Below, piece by piece: positions 32,639-41,703 of a stretch of DNA of 64,000 nucleotides (its first letter is position 1; every line of letters starts with the position of its first letter). The DNA is from UBA1794 sp050946375 (GTDB lineage Bacteria; Bacteroidota; Bacteroidia; Bacteroidales; Bacteroidaceae), in contig JBMNUT010000007.1 in assembly GCA_050946375.1 (NCBI GenBank), forward strand, positions 1 to 64,000. Reading direction: 5' to 3'. The notes below the pieces were generated by a model. It did no database searches and was not told the origin of the DNA. It saw nothing but the letters and a program-made list of their open reading frames with translations. The translations under genes were made by a program, and so were the position numbers.

Positions 32639-33949
32639 ATGACTACAAGCATTTCTGTAAAACCAGCCAATGGCAAGCTGGGAGTACTGTGTGTGGGATT
32701 AGGCGCCGTCGCAACAACATTTATGACAGGCGTCATGATGGTACGCAAAGGACTGGCCAAACCGGTCGGTTCCATGACTCAATACGATAAAATCCGCGTA
32801 GGTCGGGGAGCTGACAAGAAGTATCTCCATTACAACGAAATCGTCCCGTTGGCCAAACTGTCCGACATCGAGTTCGGCGCATGGGACGTATATCCGGTAA
32901 ATGCCTACGAATCCGCCATTAACTGCGAAGTCCTGAAAGAAAAAGACATCAACCCGGTAAAAGACGAGCTGGAGAAAATCGTCCCGATGAAGGCCGCTTT
33001 CGACCACGACTACGCCAAGCGTCTGGACGGCACGAACGTGAAAGACTGCAAGACCCGCTGGGAAATGGTAGAACAACTGCGTCAGGACATCCGTAACTTC
33101 AAGGCAGAACACCAATGCGACCGCATCGTTGTCTTATGGGCTGCTTCTACTGAAATATACGTGCCCGTATGTCCCGAAATCCACGGAAGCCTCGCTGCAC
33201 TGGAACAAGCGATGAAAGACGACGACCGCCAGCACATCGCTCCCTCCATGTGCTACGCCTATGCCGCACTGGCCGAAGGAGCACCTTTCATCATGGGCGC
33301 ACCGAACACCACAGTCGACATACCCGCCATGTGGGAAATGGCCGAGAAGACCAAAATGCCGATTGCCGGAAAAGACTTCAAGACCGGCCAGACGCTGGTA
33401 AAATCAGGATTCGCACCCATCATCGGGACGCGTTGCCTGGGACTTTCAGGCTGGTTCTCGACCAATATCCTCGGAAACCGCGACGGACTGGTGCTCGACG
33501 AACCCGCCAACTTCCATACGAAAGAAGTCTCCAAGCTCTCCACCCTCGAATCCATCCTGCAGCCCGAGAAACAACCGGACCTGTACACCAACTACTACCA
33601 CAAGGTACGCATCAACTACTACCCGCCCCGCAACGACAACAAAGAAGGCTGGGATAACATCGACATCTTCGGCTGGATGGGCTATCCGATGCAAATCAAA
33701 ATCAACTTCCTCTGCCGCGACTCCATACTGGCCGCTCCTCTCTGCCTCGACCTGGTACTGCTGAGCGACCTGGCCGCACGCGCCGGACGCTACGGGATAC
33801 AGCGCTTCCTGAGCTTCTTCCTGAAGAGCCCGATGCACGACTATACGGTCAACGAAGTGCCCGTAAACCATCTCTTCCAACAGTACGTAATGCTCAAAAA
33901 TGCGCTGCGTGAGATGGGCGGATACGAAGCAGACGAAGAAATAGACTAA
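32639..33949 (+). CDS. ino1: Inositol-3-phosphate synthase (myo-inositol-1-phosphate synthase)
   Basis: A 436-residue NAD-dependent lyase/isomerase converting glucose 6-phosphate to inositol phosphate. The N-terminal Rossmann loop VLCVGLGAVATTFMTGV is near residue 20. Later conserved blocks are VLWAASTEI near 165, PFIMGAPNTTVDIPAMWEMAEK near 219 and GKDFKTGQTLVKSGFAPIIGTRCLGLSGWFSTNILGNRDGLVL near 244. The final segment PLCLDLVLLSDLAARAG also fits. It is divergent from the phosphatidylinositol/phosphoinositol-ceramide operon and supplies its head group; the set matches the known B. thetaiotaomicron inositol-lipid locus. A terminator follows. Confidence 0.93.
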   Translation: MTTSISVKPANGKLGVLCVGLGAVATTFMTGVMMVRKGLAKPVGSMTQYDKIRVGRGADKKYLHYNEIVPLAKLSDIEFGAWDVYPVNAYESAINCEVLKEKDINPVKDELEKIVPMKAAFDHDYAKRLDGTNVKDCKTRWEMVEQLRQDIRNFKAEHQCDRIVVLWAASTEIYVPVCPEIHGSLAALEQAMKDDDRQHIAPSMCYAYAALAEGAPFIMGAPNTTVDIPAMWEMAEKTKMPIAGKDFKTGQTLVKSGFAPIIGTRCLGLSGWFSTNILGNRDGLVLDEPANFHTKEVSKLSTLESILQPEKQPDLYTNYYHKVRINYYPPRNDNKEGWDNIDIFGWMGYPMQIKINFLCRDSILAAPLCLDLVLLSDLAARAGRYGIQRFLSFFLKSPMHDYTVNEVPVNHLFQQYVMLKNALREMGGYEADEEID

Positions 33950-33989
33950 CGAAGCGAAAAGGGACTAATCCCCCTACCTTAATATAATA

Positions 33990-34033
33990 AAGGCGGTGTG
34001 TCAAAACGGAAGTTTTGCGCACCGCTTTTATCA
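33990..34033 (+). terminator. Rho-independent terminator after ino1
   Basis: A stem built from AAGGCGGTG with CACCGCTTTT and, inside it, CAAAAC with GTTTTG, followed by TTTTATC. Confidence 0.8.
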
Positions 34034-34095
34034 TATCTTGGAGTGAAGGAAACGCAAGGCGAGGCAGAAACCATACGTACCTCCCCACTTTTTCG

Positions 34096-34103
34096 TACAT
34101 TTG
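34096..34103 (+). promoter_or_regulatory. -7 promoter element of the GH29 gene (TACATTTG)
   Basis: A TAnnTTTG match, 43 bp before the lipoprotein ATG at 34147. It excludes the earlier in-frame ATG at 34015. Confidence 0.55.
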
Positions 34104-34146
34104 CCTCCGGTTTTCCACAAAATTCGACAGACATCCTTTCAAACCC

Positions 34147-36019
34147 ATGGGCCACAAATCTCTATTTCGAAACATCCTCCGCCCCATTCTATACGGCGCA
34201 CTGCTGTCACTGTGCACAGCCTGCAGCGACGATCCCATCGTGGAGAATATCCACACCATTTGTCCTCCCCCGCTGGAGCCACCCACGTTAGAAGAAAACA
34301 GGACAGCCTGGAAAGAAGCCCGGCTGGGACTCTTCATCCACTATGGCGTATATTCCGGACTGGGCGGAGAGTATATCGGCCCGGACATCTATGGGGAAAA
34401 CAAAATATTCCAGTCGTATGGCAACCTGAATACAACGGAAGCCACTCAAATCGGAAGCGGACTGGGTGCCGAGTGGATTATGGATGAAGCACTCATCCCT
34501 AAGGAAAACTACCGCACCTATGCCTCCCGCTTTACGGCGGACCGCTTCGACCCGCAGGAAATAGTCGCCACAGCCAAGAAAGCAGGCATGCGCTACATCA
34601 TTCTGACGGCCAAACACCACGAAGGTTTCTGCCTCTGGGACAGCGAGACTACCGACTGGGACATCACAGCCACGCCGGCCAGCCAACGCTGGGGAGAGTC
34701 AAACGACCTGATAGGCGCACTGGCTCAGGCAACCCGCGACGCCGGGCTGATGTTCGGCATCTACTTCTCGGAATTTCGCGACTGGATGTACCCGGGAGCA
34801 CCACTGCCCATTGCGGAGGTCGTGCCCGAAGGATATACCGAAGAGGAGCAACGGCAATACATGGAACGCTACACATATCCCATGATTACGGAGCTGATGG
34901 AGCGATATAACCCCGACATTTTCTGGTGGGACGGCACGTTCGACAACGCCGAATTTGCCGCTTTTTGCGACTCGATTGTACGCAGCTACAACAACGGCGC
35001 AACGCTGCAGAACGACCGCCTCTCGCCAGCCACCGGATATGCCGGCGATTTCGCGACACCCGAGCAGTCGATGGACGAAGAAAGCGTCTCGGAAAACTCC
35101 GAACTCTGCATGACCATCAACGGCTCATGGGGCTACAACCAGTTCGACACGAACTGGAAACAACCGGCTTACATACTCTATTCCATCCTCCGCGCCCAGA
35201 AACTCGGCTGCAACCTGCTGCTCAACATCGGGCCGAAGGCAGACGGAAGCCATTCCCGAAGGTAGCCTGCACGTGCTGGAAGCGCTCGGAAACTGGATGG
35301 AAGGCAACGGAGAGTCGGCACACGGGACAGAGAAAAGCCCCTTCAGCTACAATCTTCCCTACGGCCCCACCACCTATCGCACCATCGAGGGGAAACGGCA
35401 TCTGTACTACCACGTGCTCTATTGGGACAAAAGCGGAGAACTCTGGATTCCCGGCGTGATGAACCCGGCCGAGGAGGTAAAGGTATCTTTTCTGGCGAAC
35501 CCCGGAATTCCGGTCAGAGTGGAAAGCCGGGACAGCATAGGCCTCTACCTTTCCGGCCTTCCCGCAGAGGCGCCCGACTCGCTCTGCAGCACATTGGACA
35601 TCGAGTTCCTCACCGAGCCGGTTCTGGACGAGGGCATACGCTTCATCGGCGACACGGCCCGTCTGGAAGCCTTAGGCGCCAAAATCTCAAGCATCAGCCT
35701 CGGAGACTGGGCTACACACCCTGCCCTGCTATGGTACAACGGCCTTCCCGTCAAGTACAAACTGATCGTACCCTCCGAAGGCGACTATGACGTAAGTACG
35801 GAACTGGCAGCCTACTTCAACGGGACGGTTACCTTTCAGTTCAGCGACGGCACAACCCTGACGGGACGCAATACCGTCACCCCCAGCGGACACGCCACAT
35901 TCCAATGGCAAGACATGGGCACCATACACTTACAACCGGGTACCTACGAAATAACCATCAGCTCCCAACAAGAGGGTTCCTGGCTGAGAGTGCGCCAATT
36001 CCGCCTGATTCGCCGCTAA
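34147..36019 (+). pseudogene. Alpha-L-fucosidase (GH29) interrupted by a frameshift
   Basis: A lipoprotein-type signal (ALLSLCTACSDD) is followed by the GH29 barrel: WKEARLGLFIHYGVYSGLGGEY near residue 55, ILTAKHHEGFCLWDS near 155, and the nucleophile Asp in YNPDIFWWDGTFDN near residue 260. The first frame stops at 35265. The rest of the protein (HVLEALGNWMEGNGESAHGTEKSPF, then a C-terminal beta-sandwich to 36019) continues in another frame. Dropping one C at 35250/35251 restores GPKADGSIPEGSLHVLEALG, exactly the expected family sequence. So there is a one-base insertion, either a real recent mutation or a sequencing error. Both halves are otherwise intact. GH29 enzymes release alpha-fucose from host or milk glycans. 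Confidence 0.85.
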
Positions 36020-36021
36020 AC

Positions 36022-36068
36022 CCCAGCACTTTTTGCCAAAAGATGCAAGACTTTCGACAAAAAGTGCC
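36022..36068. repeat. CTTTT/AAAAG palindromic repeat tract merging with the tmRNA promoter
   Basis: AGCACTTTTTGCCAAAAG, ATGCAAGACTTTCGAC and AAAAAGTGCC run directly into the -7 element TACCTTTG of tmRNA, so the last unit and the promoter are continuous. Confidence 0.7.
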
Positions 36069-36076
36069 TACCTTTG
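36069..36076 (+). promoter_or_regulatory. -7 promoter element of tmRNA (TACCTTTG)
   Basis: A TAnnTTTG match ending 14 bp before the mature tmRNA 5' end. Confidence 0.65.
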
Positions 36077-36090
36077 CAGCCACGCATCAT

Positions 36091-36483
36091 GGGGCTGACT
36101 GGATTTGACAGCGGGCAGAAATGATGAGTAAGCATGCAGTGCGTCGTTAGTTCGCACTATAATCTGAGCTATCGAACAATTAACTGGCAACAACGAATAT
36201 GCTCTCGCTGCTTAATCGAAGCACAGTAGATTAACTTTATCCTCCGCAAGGCGGAGGAGCGAGACATCGCCCGAAAGCTGTGGACCCGAAGCGTTCGACA
36301 AGGCGGTGCAGAAATTCGGGAATAGTGCCTCCCCTGCTTCGCGGGCGGCATGAAACTTTAGAAGCTAAGGCATGAGTGGGTGGCTTCGGTCTTGCTCATG
36401 CACGAAAACCAAAGGCGAAGATAAGCATGTAGAAAGCTTATGATTTCCTCGTTTGGACGAGGGTTCGACCCCCTCCAGCTCCA
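36091..36483 (+). ncRNA. ssrA: Transfer-messenger RNA (tmRNA)
   Basis: The 5' end GGGGCTGACTGGATTTGACA and the 3' end GGTTCGACCCCCTCCAGCTCCA are the classic tmRNA termini. GGGGCTG pairs with CAGCTCC to form the acceptor stem (one G:U). The discriminator is A and CCA is not encoded. The tag reading frame is at 36186-36215: GGC AAC AAC GAA TAT GCT CTC GCT GCT TAA, giving GNNEYALAA. The ending YALAA is the normal Bacteroidales degradation tag. With SmpB it rescues stalled ribosomes. It has its own promoter and a terminator. Confidence 0.96.
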
Positions 36484-36498
36484 CTCGGAAACAAAAAA

Positions 36499-36538
36499 GA
36501 AGTTCCGTCAGTCGAATGATTGACGGAACTTCTTTTTT
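36499..36538 (+). terminator. Terminator of tmRNA
   Basis: A perfect 12-bp stem, GAAGTTCCGTCA (36499-36510) with TGACGGAACTTC (36521-36532), plus T6. Confidence 0.92.
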
Positions 36539-36636
36539 ATCATTCACGCAATTGCCGCTACTTACTGCACTGCAGAAAAGCAGGAAAAGAAATGCGGCAA
36601 CACGGGAAAAGCCATAAGGGAAACGCGACTCCCCTA

Positions 36637-36671
36637 CAAGACTTTTTCCGAAAAGCCTTGCAGAAAAAGCC
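36637..36671. repeat. CTTTT/AAAAG palindromic repeat tract
   Basis: CAAGACTTTTTCCGAAAAG followed by CCTTGCAGAAAAAGC, one and a half units of the GCAAG flavour, abutting the panD stop codon. Confidence 0.65.
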
Positions 36672-37018
36672 TAAGCCAACTTGTTGCCCGGAAGCGGGAA
36701 TATGACAGAAGGTTTGAAACGCTTGGCTTCTTCAAAATCCATCATTGCGTAGGACATGATGATAACCACGTCGCCCACCTGCGCCTTGCGCGCCGCCGCA
36801 CCGTTCAGGCATATCTTACCCGTACCGCGCTCGCCGCGTATGACGTACGTTTCAAGACGCTCTCCATTGTTATTGTTCACCACCGATACTTTCTCACCGG
36901 CTATGATGTTTGCCGCGTCCATCAGGTCCTCATCGATCGTGATGCTCCCCACGTAGTGAAGATTAGCTTCCGTCACCGTTGCTTGATGAATCTTCGATTT
37001 CAATACTTCAATCATCAT
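36671..37018 (-). CDS. panD: Aspartate 1-decarboxylase
   Basis: A 115-residue pyruvoyl enzyme making beta-alanine from aspartate for pantothenate synthesis. The self-cleavage site Gly24-Ser25 is in LHYVGSITIDEDLMDAA, at the same residue number as in E. coli. GERLETYVIRGERGTGKICLNGAAARKAQVGDVVIIMSYA completes the active-site fold. It lies 22 bp downstream of panC in one operon. Confidence 0.95.
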   Translation of the reverse strand: MMIEVLKSKIHQATVTEANLHYVGSITIDEDLMDAANIIAGEKVSVVNNNNGERLETYVIRGERGTGKICLNGAAARKAQVGDVVIIMSYAMMDFEEAKRFKPSVIFPLPGNKLA

Positions 37019-37040
37019 TGTGCAATCGCTCTCCCGTATT

Positions 37041-37904
37041 TCAATCCTTTACTTTATACTTCAGGTTATCGATCAGGCGGACAGCACCGCAATGAACCGT
37101 AATGCAGCCTACGACATACGCACTGTCGTCCCAGTTCTGCAACGGTTGCAACGTGTCGCCGTCCACTATTTCAAAATACTCCAGCTCCAATCCGGGAGCT
37201 TCGGCAATACTCTTTTCCACAAAATCCTTGGTTTCGACCAGCGAATGCCCGGTCTCCATATACTTCTTGCTCTCAAAAAGAGTATGCGATATGGCCAACG
37301 CCTGCACGCGCTGTTCGGCAGACAGCAACTTGTTGCGGCTGCTCAACGCCAATCCGTCAGCCTCACGCTGAATCGGACAGCCCACAATCTGCAAATCGTC
37401 CAGTCCCAACTGCTTTACCAGGCAGCGAATTATGGCCAACTGCTGGAAATCCTTTTCGCCGAAATAGGCTCTTGTCGGCTTAACGTACTGAAACAATTTG
37501 CTGACAATCTGCGCCACTCCGTTGAAATGCCCCGGACGGCGCGGACCTTCCATCACCTCATCCAACGGCGGAAAACGGAATACACGCGTATCCGGCTCCG
37601 GATAAATCTCTTCCACCGCAGGAGCAAACGCGTAAGTTACGCCCAAACGCTCCAGCAGGCGGCAGTCCTCATCCAAAGTCCTCGGATATTTTTCCAAATC
37701 CGTCGGATCATTGAACTGAGTAGGATTCACAAAAATACTGACCACTACCACGTCATTCTCCGCAACGGCGCGACGCACCAGCGAAGCATGACCCTCATGC
37801 AAAGCGCCCATGGTAGGCACTAATCCGACTGACTTCCCTGCAGCATGACAATTATTAGTAGAAAGCTCGCAGGTCAGCTCTGCTACCGTATGAATTATTT
37901 TCAT
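37041..37904 (-). CDS. panC: Pantothenate synthetase
   Basis: A 287-residue ATP-dependent ligase joining pantoate and beta-alanine. The nucleotidyl-transfer motif VPTMGALHEGHASLV is near residue 29, with VVSIFVNPTQFNDPTDLEKYPRTLDED near 59, FGEKDFQQLAIIRCLV near 147 and LALSSRN near 183. The ATG at 37904 (MKIIHTVAEL) is chosen over one 15 codons upstream because it matches the family start. It forms an operon with panD and is divergent from a GT5-like gene, an order also seen in other Bacteroides. Confidence 0.95.
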   Translation of the reverse strand: MKIIHTVAELTCELSTNNCHAAGKSVGLVPTMGALHEGHASLVRRAVAENDVVVVSIFVNPTQFNDPTDLEKYPRTLDEDCRLLERLGVTYAFAPAVEEIYPEPDTRVFRFPPLDEVMEGPRRPGHFNGVAQIVSKLFQYVKPTRAYFGEKDFQQLAIIRCLVKQLGLDDLQIVGCPIQREADGLALSSRNKLLSAEQRVQALAISHTLFESKKYMETGHSLVETKDFVEKSIAEAPGLELEYFEIVDGDTLQPLQNWDDSAYVVGCITVHCGAVRLIDNLKYKVKD

Positions 37905-38029
37905 CCCGTTAAAATGTTTTTTGGGTATTCTCTGAAAAATCGGGCGCAAAATAAGCTATAATTTAGCAGATAATGAAGAAAGAAACTAAATTATTCATCC
38001 ATTTGTAAGCAATTTACGGCTTTTTTCCG

Positions 38030-38037
38030 TATCTTTG
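38030..38037 (+). promoter_or_regulatory. -7 promoter element of the GT5-like gene (TATCTTTG)
   Basis: A perfect TAnnTTTG, 37 bp before the ATG at 38075. Confidence 0.6.
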
Positions 38038-38074
38038 CCACATAGTACAAGATGAGATACCATCAAAAAAGCAA

Positions 38075-38911
38075 ATGAAGCCACAAAAGATTCTATTCAT
38101 CTCTCAGGAAATAACCCCCTACTTAGCAGAGGGAGAAAAAGCAACGATCGGCCGGTTATTGCCACAATATGCCCAAGAGGCAGGGAGAGAAATCCGGACA
38201 TTCATGCCCAAATGGGGAAATATCAACGAACGACGTAATCAATTGCATGAAGTCATTCGATTATCCGGAATGAATCTGATAATCGACGACACGGACCATC
38301 CGTTAGTCATCAAGGTAGCATCCATACAGGCGGCGCGGATGCAAGTATATTTTATCGACAACGATGATTACTTCCAGGGCATAGCCAACGACGCCTACAA
38401 CGACGATGAAATCTCATTGGAAAACGACTGCCGCACGATTTTCTACGCACGCGGCGTCTTGGAGACCGTAAAGAAACTACGCTGGCACCCGGAAGTTATC
38501 CACTGCCAGGGCTGGATTTCCGCATTGGCGCCTCTATATATAAAGACAGCCTACCAGGAAGAACCTTCATTCATGGAGTCCAAAATCGTCTTTTCCATCT
38601 TCGACGATAACCTGACCCACGACTTACCGACCGATTTTGCCGACAAGTTAAAGATCAGAGGTGTAGCGCAAGAAGACCTCGCCCCATTGGGTGAAGCGCC
38701 CTACAGCTATGCCGACCTGCTCAAACTGGCGCTGGCGTATTCCGACGGAGTATGCCTTCATACGGACAACATCCCCGAAGAGGTTAAAAAATACATCGAA
38801 GAATCGGGAATACCCACTGTCCGCTGCGAAGAAGGAAAAGACTCTCACGAGGAAATTCTCAAGCTGTACGAACAGGTTAGCGGTAAGGACACACAAACGG
38901 AAGACAACTAA
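38075..38911 (+). CDS. Truncated glycogen/starch synthase-like (GT5) protein
   Basis: A 278-residue protein similar only to the N-terminal Rossmann domain of GT5 glycogen synthases: KILFISQEITPYLAEGEKATIGRLLPQYAQEAGREIRTFMPKWGNI, then HCQGWISALAPLYIKTAYQEEP near residue 147. The usual KxGGL ADP-glucose loop after the first strand is replaced by EGEKATIGR, and the whole C-terminal GT-B domain is missing. It therefore should not work as a classical glycogen synthase. The gene stands between panC (divergent) and a DUF4270 lipoprotein gene 57 bp downstream. Role unknown, but the protein is well folded by pattern and not degraded. Confidence 0.75.
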   Translation: MKPQKILFISQEITPYLAEGEKATIGRLLPQYAQEAGREIRTFMPKWGNINERRNQLHEVIRLSGMNLIIDDTDHPLVIKVASIQAARMQVYFIDNDDYFQGIANDAYNDDEISLENDCRTIFYARGVLETVKKLRWHPEVIHCQGWISALAPLYIKTAYQEEPSFMESKIVFSIFDDNLTHDLPTDFADKLKIRGVAQEDLAPLGEAPYSYADLLKLALAYSDGVCLHTDNIPEEVKKYIEESGIPTVRCEEGKDSHEEILKLYEQVSGKDTQTEDN

Positions 38912-38968
38912 ACCAACAAGATTCCGGGCAGTTTCTGCCTGTTGTCACTCATCTCTTTTCGAAACGGA

Positions 38969-40441
38969 ATGAACCTATTCAAGAAAACCAAACTGTATCT
39001 TTTCGCATTAGTCAGCATATTTGCAGCATCATCCTGCGACGATACAACCGACTTCATCGGCTCATCGGTCATCGAAGGGTCCGATTACATCGAAACCCAC
39101 CGCGCAACGTTCTATTTGACCTCGTCCACCGTGCGGGCAGATACCATCTTTACCCGGAGCAGCACTGCTTATTTAGGTAAATACACGCATCCCGACTTCG
39201 GAAGTTTCGAGTCGAGTTTCATGACCCAGTTCAACGTCACGGAAACATACGAGATACCCGGACTCTCAACATTCGTACCCACAGGCGGAAAGAGCGAGTT
39301 CCAGAACACAACCAACGTGTACGACCGCTCGTTTACCCCTAAGCGTGTCTACGTTTCAGGGCTCTATACCGACTTTTTCGGAGACTCTTTGGCCATCGGG
39401 CGCATCAACATTTACCGGTTGCACCGCGACTTGTCCAATACTGACGACATCTATTACTCCGATATCGAGACGGGAGATTTCTATAACGAGTCCGATCTTT
39501 TGGGTTCCTCCTTCTACTCGCCGATAAACCTCTCCATCCCCGAAGAAGACCGGAATAGCAATTACCTTTTTACCACCGTCGACCTCCCGGTAGAAATCGG
39601 GCAGGAAATCATGGATGTCTATACCGACTGCAAAAAGAACGGCAAATCATTCCGCGACGAGTTCCTGAACACTTTCAAAGGTATCTATGCGAAACAAGTA
39701 CAAGGCGACGGCGCCGTGCTCTATTTAGACCAAGTGCGTCTCTCATTTGTATTCGACCGTTACGTCATGGAAGACGGTGAAATCCTGCTCAACTCCGAGC
39801 GGCAAGATTCGACCGTAGAGACTTCATTCAGTTTCAGTACCACCAAAGAAATCATACAGGTAAACCAGTTCCGCAACAATACCCCCGATGATCTGCTGAA
39901 AGAGGACACTTGTACGTACATCAAGTCCCCCGCCGGGCTATACACACGAGTAAGTGTGCCCATCAGAGCCATTGCCGACTCCATACTGGCTAATGGCGAC
40001 AGCCTGAACGCAGCATCGTTCACCATTTTCTCCGACACTTTGCAGGAAGCCATCGATATTTCCGCACCGGACTATCTGCTCCTCATACGCGACAGTGCCA
40101 CGGTAAACGGCATTTTCCACAATTATCAGAAAGATTTCTTTGCCGACAACCAGTTGCCCGACGGCGTGACTTCGTACATTGCGCAGTCCGGACCGCTGGG
40201 ATACAGCTTCAATGACATCAAAGACTTGCTGCTCACGACCATTCACGAGTATCAAAATGCAGGAAACCCCGTCCCTGAGACGCTCAACCTCCTCATTATT
40301 CCCGTATCCGTTACGCTCGACGGCTCCACCATCATTGGCGTCAACCACAATTTAGAGCCGTCCTACACCGTTTTGCAAGGCGGACCGGATGCCACACGCA
40401 AGAATTTGAGGATAAACACCTATTATTGCCGATACCGATAA
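38969..40441 (+). CDS. DUF4270 surface lipoprotein
   Basis: A 490-residue lipoprotein. The signal peptide has lipobox FAASSCDD (Cys near residue 22). A mostly beta protein follows, with family features DTTDFIGSSVIEGSDYIETHRATFYLTSSTV and YLGKYTHPDFGSFESSFMTQF. The C-terminus includes LLIIPVSVTLDGSTIIGVNHNLEPSYTVLQGGPDATRKNLRINTYYCRY. DUF4270 proteins are conserved in Bacteroidetes with no assigned function. The ATG at 38969 is chosen for the signal peptide. It is probably co-transcribed with the GT5-like gene. Confidence 0.85.
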   Translation: MNLFKKTKLYLFALVSIFAASSCDDTTDFIGSSVIEGSDYIETHRATFYLTSSTVRADTIFTRSSTAYLGKYTHPDFGSFESSFMTQFNVTETYEIPGLSTFVPTGGKSEFQNTTNVYDRSFTPKRVYVSGLYTDFFGDSLAIGRINIYRLHRDLSNTDDIYYSDIETGDFYNESDLLGSSFYSPINLSIPEEDRNSNYLFTTVDLPVEIGQEIMDVYTDCKKNGKSFRDEFLNTFKGIYAKQVQGDGAVLYLDQVRLSFVFDRYVMEDGEILLNSERQDSTVETSFSFSTTKEIIQVNQFRNNTPDDLLKEDTCTYIKSPAGLYTRVSVPIRAIADSILANGDSLNAASFTIFSDTLQEAIDISAPDYLLLIRDSATVNGIFHNYQKDFFADNQLPDGVTSYIAQSGPLGYSFNDIKDLLLTTIHEYQNAGNPVPETLNLLIIPVSVTLDGSTIIGVNHNLEPSYTVLQGGPDATRKNLRINTYYCRYR

Positions 40442-40489
40442 GCAGCTGTTTCAAAGAAAACCACTGATATACCACCATAGAAGCTACAA

Positions 40490-40540
40490 AATCCCGAGCT
40501 GCTTTTCCCCACGGAAACGGCAGCCCGGGATTCTTCTTTT
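40490..40540 (+). terminator. Rho-independent terminator after the DUF4270 gene
   Basis: The stem AATCCCG-GCTGC (from 40490) with GCAGC-CGGGATT, a TTTTCCCCACGGAAAC loop, then CTTCTTTTT. Confidence 0.78.
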
Positions 40541-40597
40541 TCCTGCAACCCCCGCAATTTTTTTCTTTCCTTCCGTCCACTCCAAATTCGTACATAC

Positions 40598-41683
40598 ATG
40601 GAAAACAATGCCTACAAACGGATTGCCGTCAAAATAGGGAGTAACGTCCTGACACGCCCGGACGGCACTTTGGACACAACCCGCATGTCCGCCCTTGTCG
40701 ACCAGATAGCCGAACTGCACCGGCAGGGCGTAGAAATTGTCATAATCTCTTCCGGCGCCGTCGCATCCGGCCAGAGCGAATTCCACACCGACAAGAAGCT
40801 CAACAGCGTAGAGCGCCGCCAACTGTATTCCGCCATAGGGCAGGCCAAACTAATCAACCGCTACTATGAACTATTTCGGGAGCACCACATCGCCGTAGGC
40901 CAGGTACTGACCACCAAAGAGAGCCTCGCCACGCGCCGGCACTACCTGAACCAAAAGCAATGCATGGCAACCATGTGGAGCTGCGGAGTCATACCCATCG
41001 TAAACGAGAACGACACCATCTCCGTAACGGAACTGATGTTTACCGACAACGACGAACTGAGCGGACTCATAGCCGGCATGATGAATGCAGAAGCCCTCAT
41101 CCTGCTGAGCAACATCGACGGCCTCTTCAACGGGTCGCCCTCATCGCCCGATTCAAAAGTCATCCGGGAGGTCAACTCCGGAGAGACGCTTCACCAGTGC
41201 ATCCAACCCGGAAAATCCACTTTCGGGCGGGGCGGCATGCTAACCAAGACCCACATTGCCCAAAAAGTAGCCGACGAAGGAATACATGTCTACATCGCCA
41301 ACGGCAAACGAGACAACATACTCCTCCAACTGCTCTGCAATCCTGCCGAAACCCTCTGCACCCATTTCGTGCCGGCCACACACCCCGCATCCAGCATAAA
41401 GAAGTGGATAGCCCACAGCGACAGCTTTGCCAAAGGAATCATACACCTCAACGAGCAAGCCTCCGAAATCATACGCAACGAAAGCGCCACAAGCATTCTC
41501 CCCATAGGCGTCACCCGCATCGAAGGAGAGTTCGAAAAAGACGACATCGTGCGCATCGCCGATGTCAACGGCCAATACATCGGCGTAGGCAAAGCAGCCT
41601 GCTCCAGCCAGACCGCCCGCGAATCCATCGGCCAACGCCAGCAAAAGCCGCTGGTACACTACGATTACCTGTACATCGAATAA
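40598..41683 (+). CDS. proB: Glutamate 5-kinase
   Basis: A 361-residue kinase catalysing the first step of proline synthesis. An amino-acid kinase domain (RIAVKIGSNVLTRPDGTLD, VEIVIISSGAVASGQ, IPIVNENDTISV near residue 133, GRGGMLTKTHIAQKVADEGIHVYIANG near 210) is followed by a C-terminal PUA domain (LPIGVTRIEGEFEKDDIVRIADVNG). proA begins 20 bp downstream, so proBA is an operon. Confidence 0.95.
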   Translation: MENNAYKRIAVKIGSNVLTRPDGTLDTTRMSALVDQIAELHRQGVEIVIISSGAVASGQSEFHTDKKLNSVERRQLYSAIGQAKLINRYYELFREHHIAVGQVLTTKESLATRRHYLNQKQCMATMWSCGVIPIVNENDTISVTELMFTDNDELSGLIAGMMNAEALILLSNIDGLFNGSPSSPDSKVIREVNSGETLHQCIQPGKSTFGRGGMLTKTHIAQKVADEGIHVYIANGKRDNILLQLLCNPAETLCTHFVPATHPASSIKKWIAHSDSFAKGIIHLNEQASEIIRNESATSILPIGVTRIEGEFEKDDIVRIADVNGQYIGVGKAACSSQTARESIGQRQQKPLVHYDYLYIE

Positions 41684-41703
41684 AGAAAAAACAAACAAAC
41701 GCC

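Noticed and set aside
40960..41703. Upstream extension of the proA frame through proB
   Set aside because: The sequence is Arg/His/Pro-rich shadow of proB; ProA homology begins exactly at the ATG at 41704.
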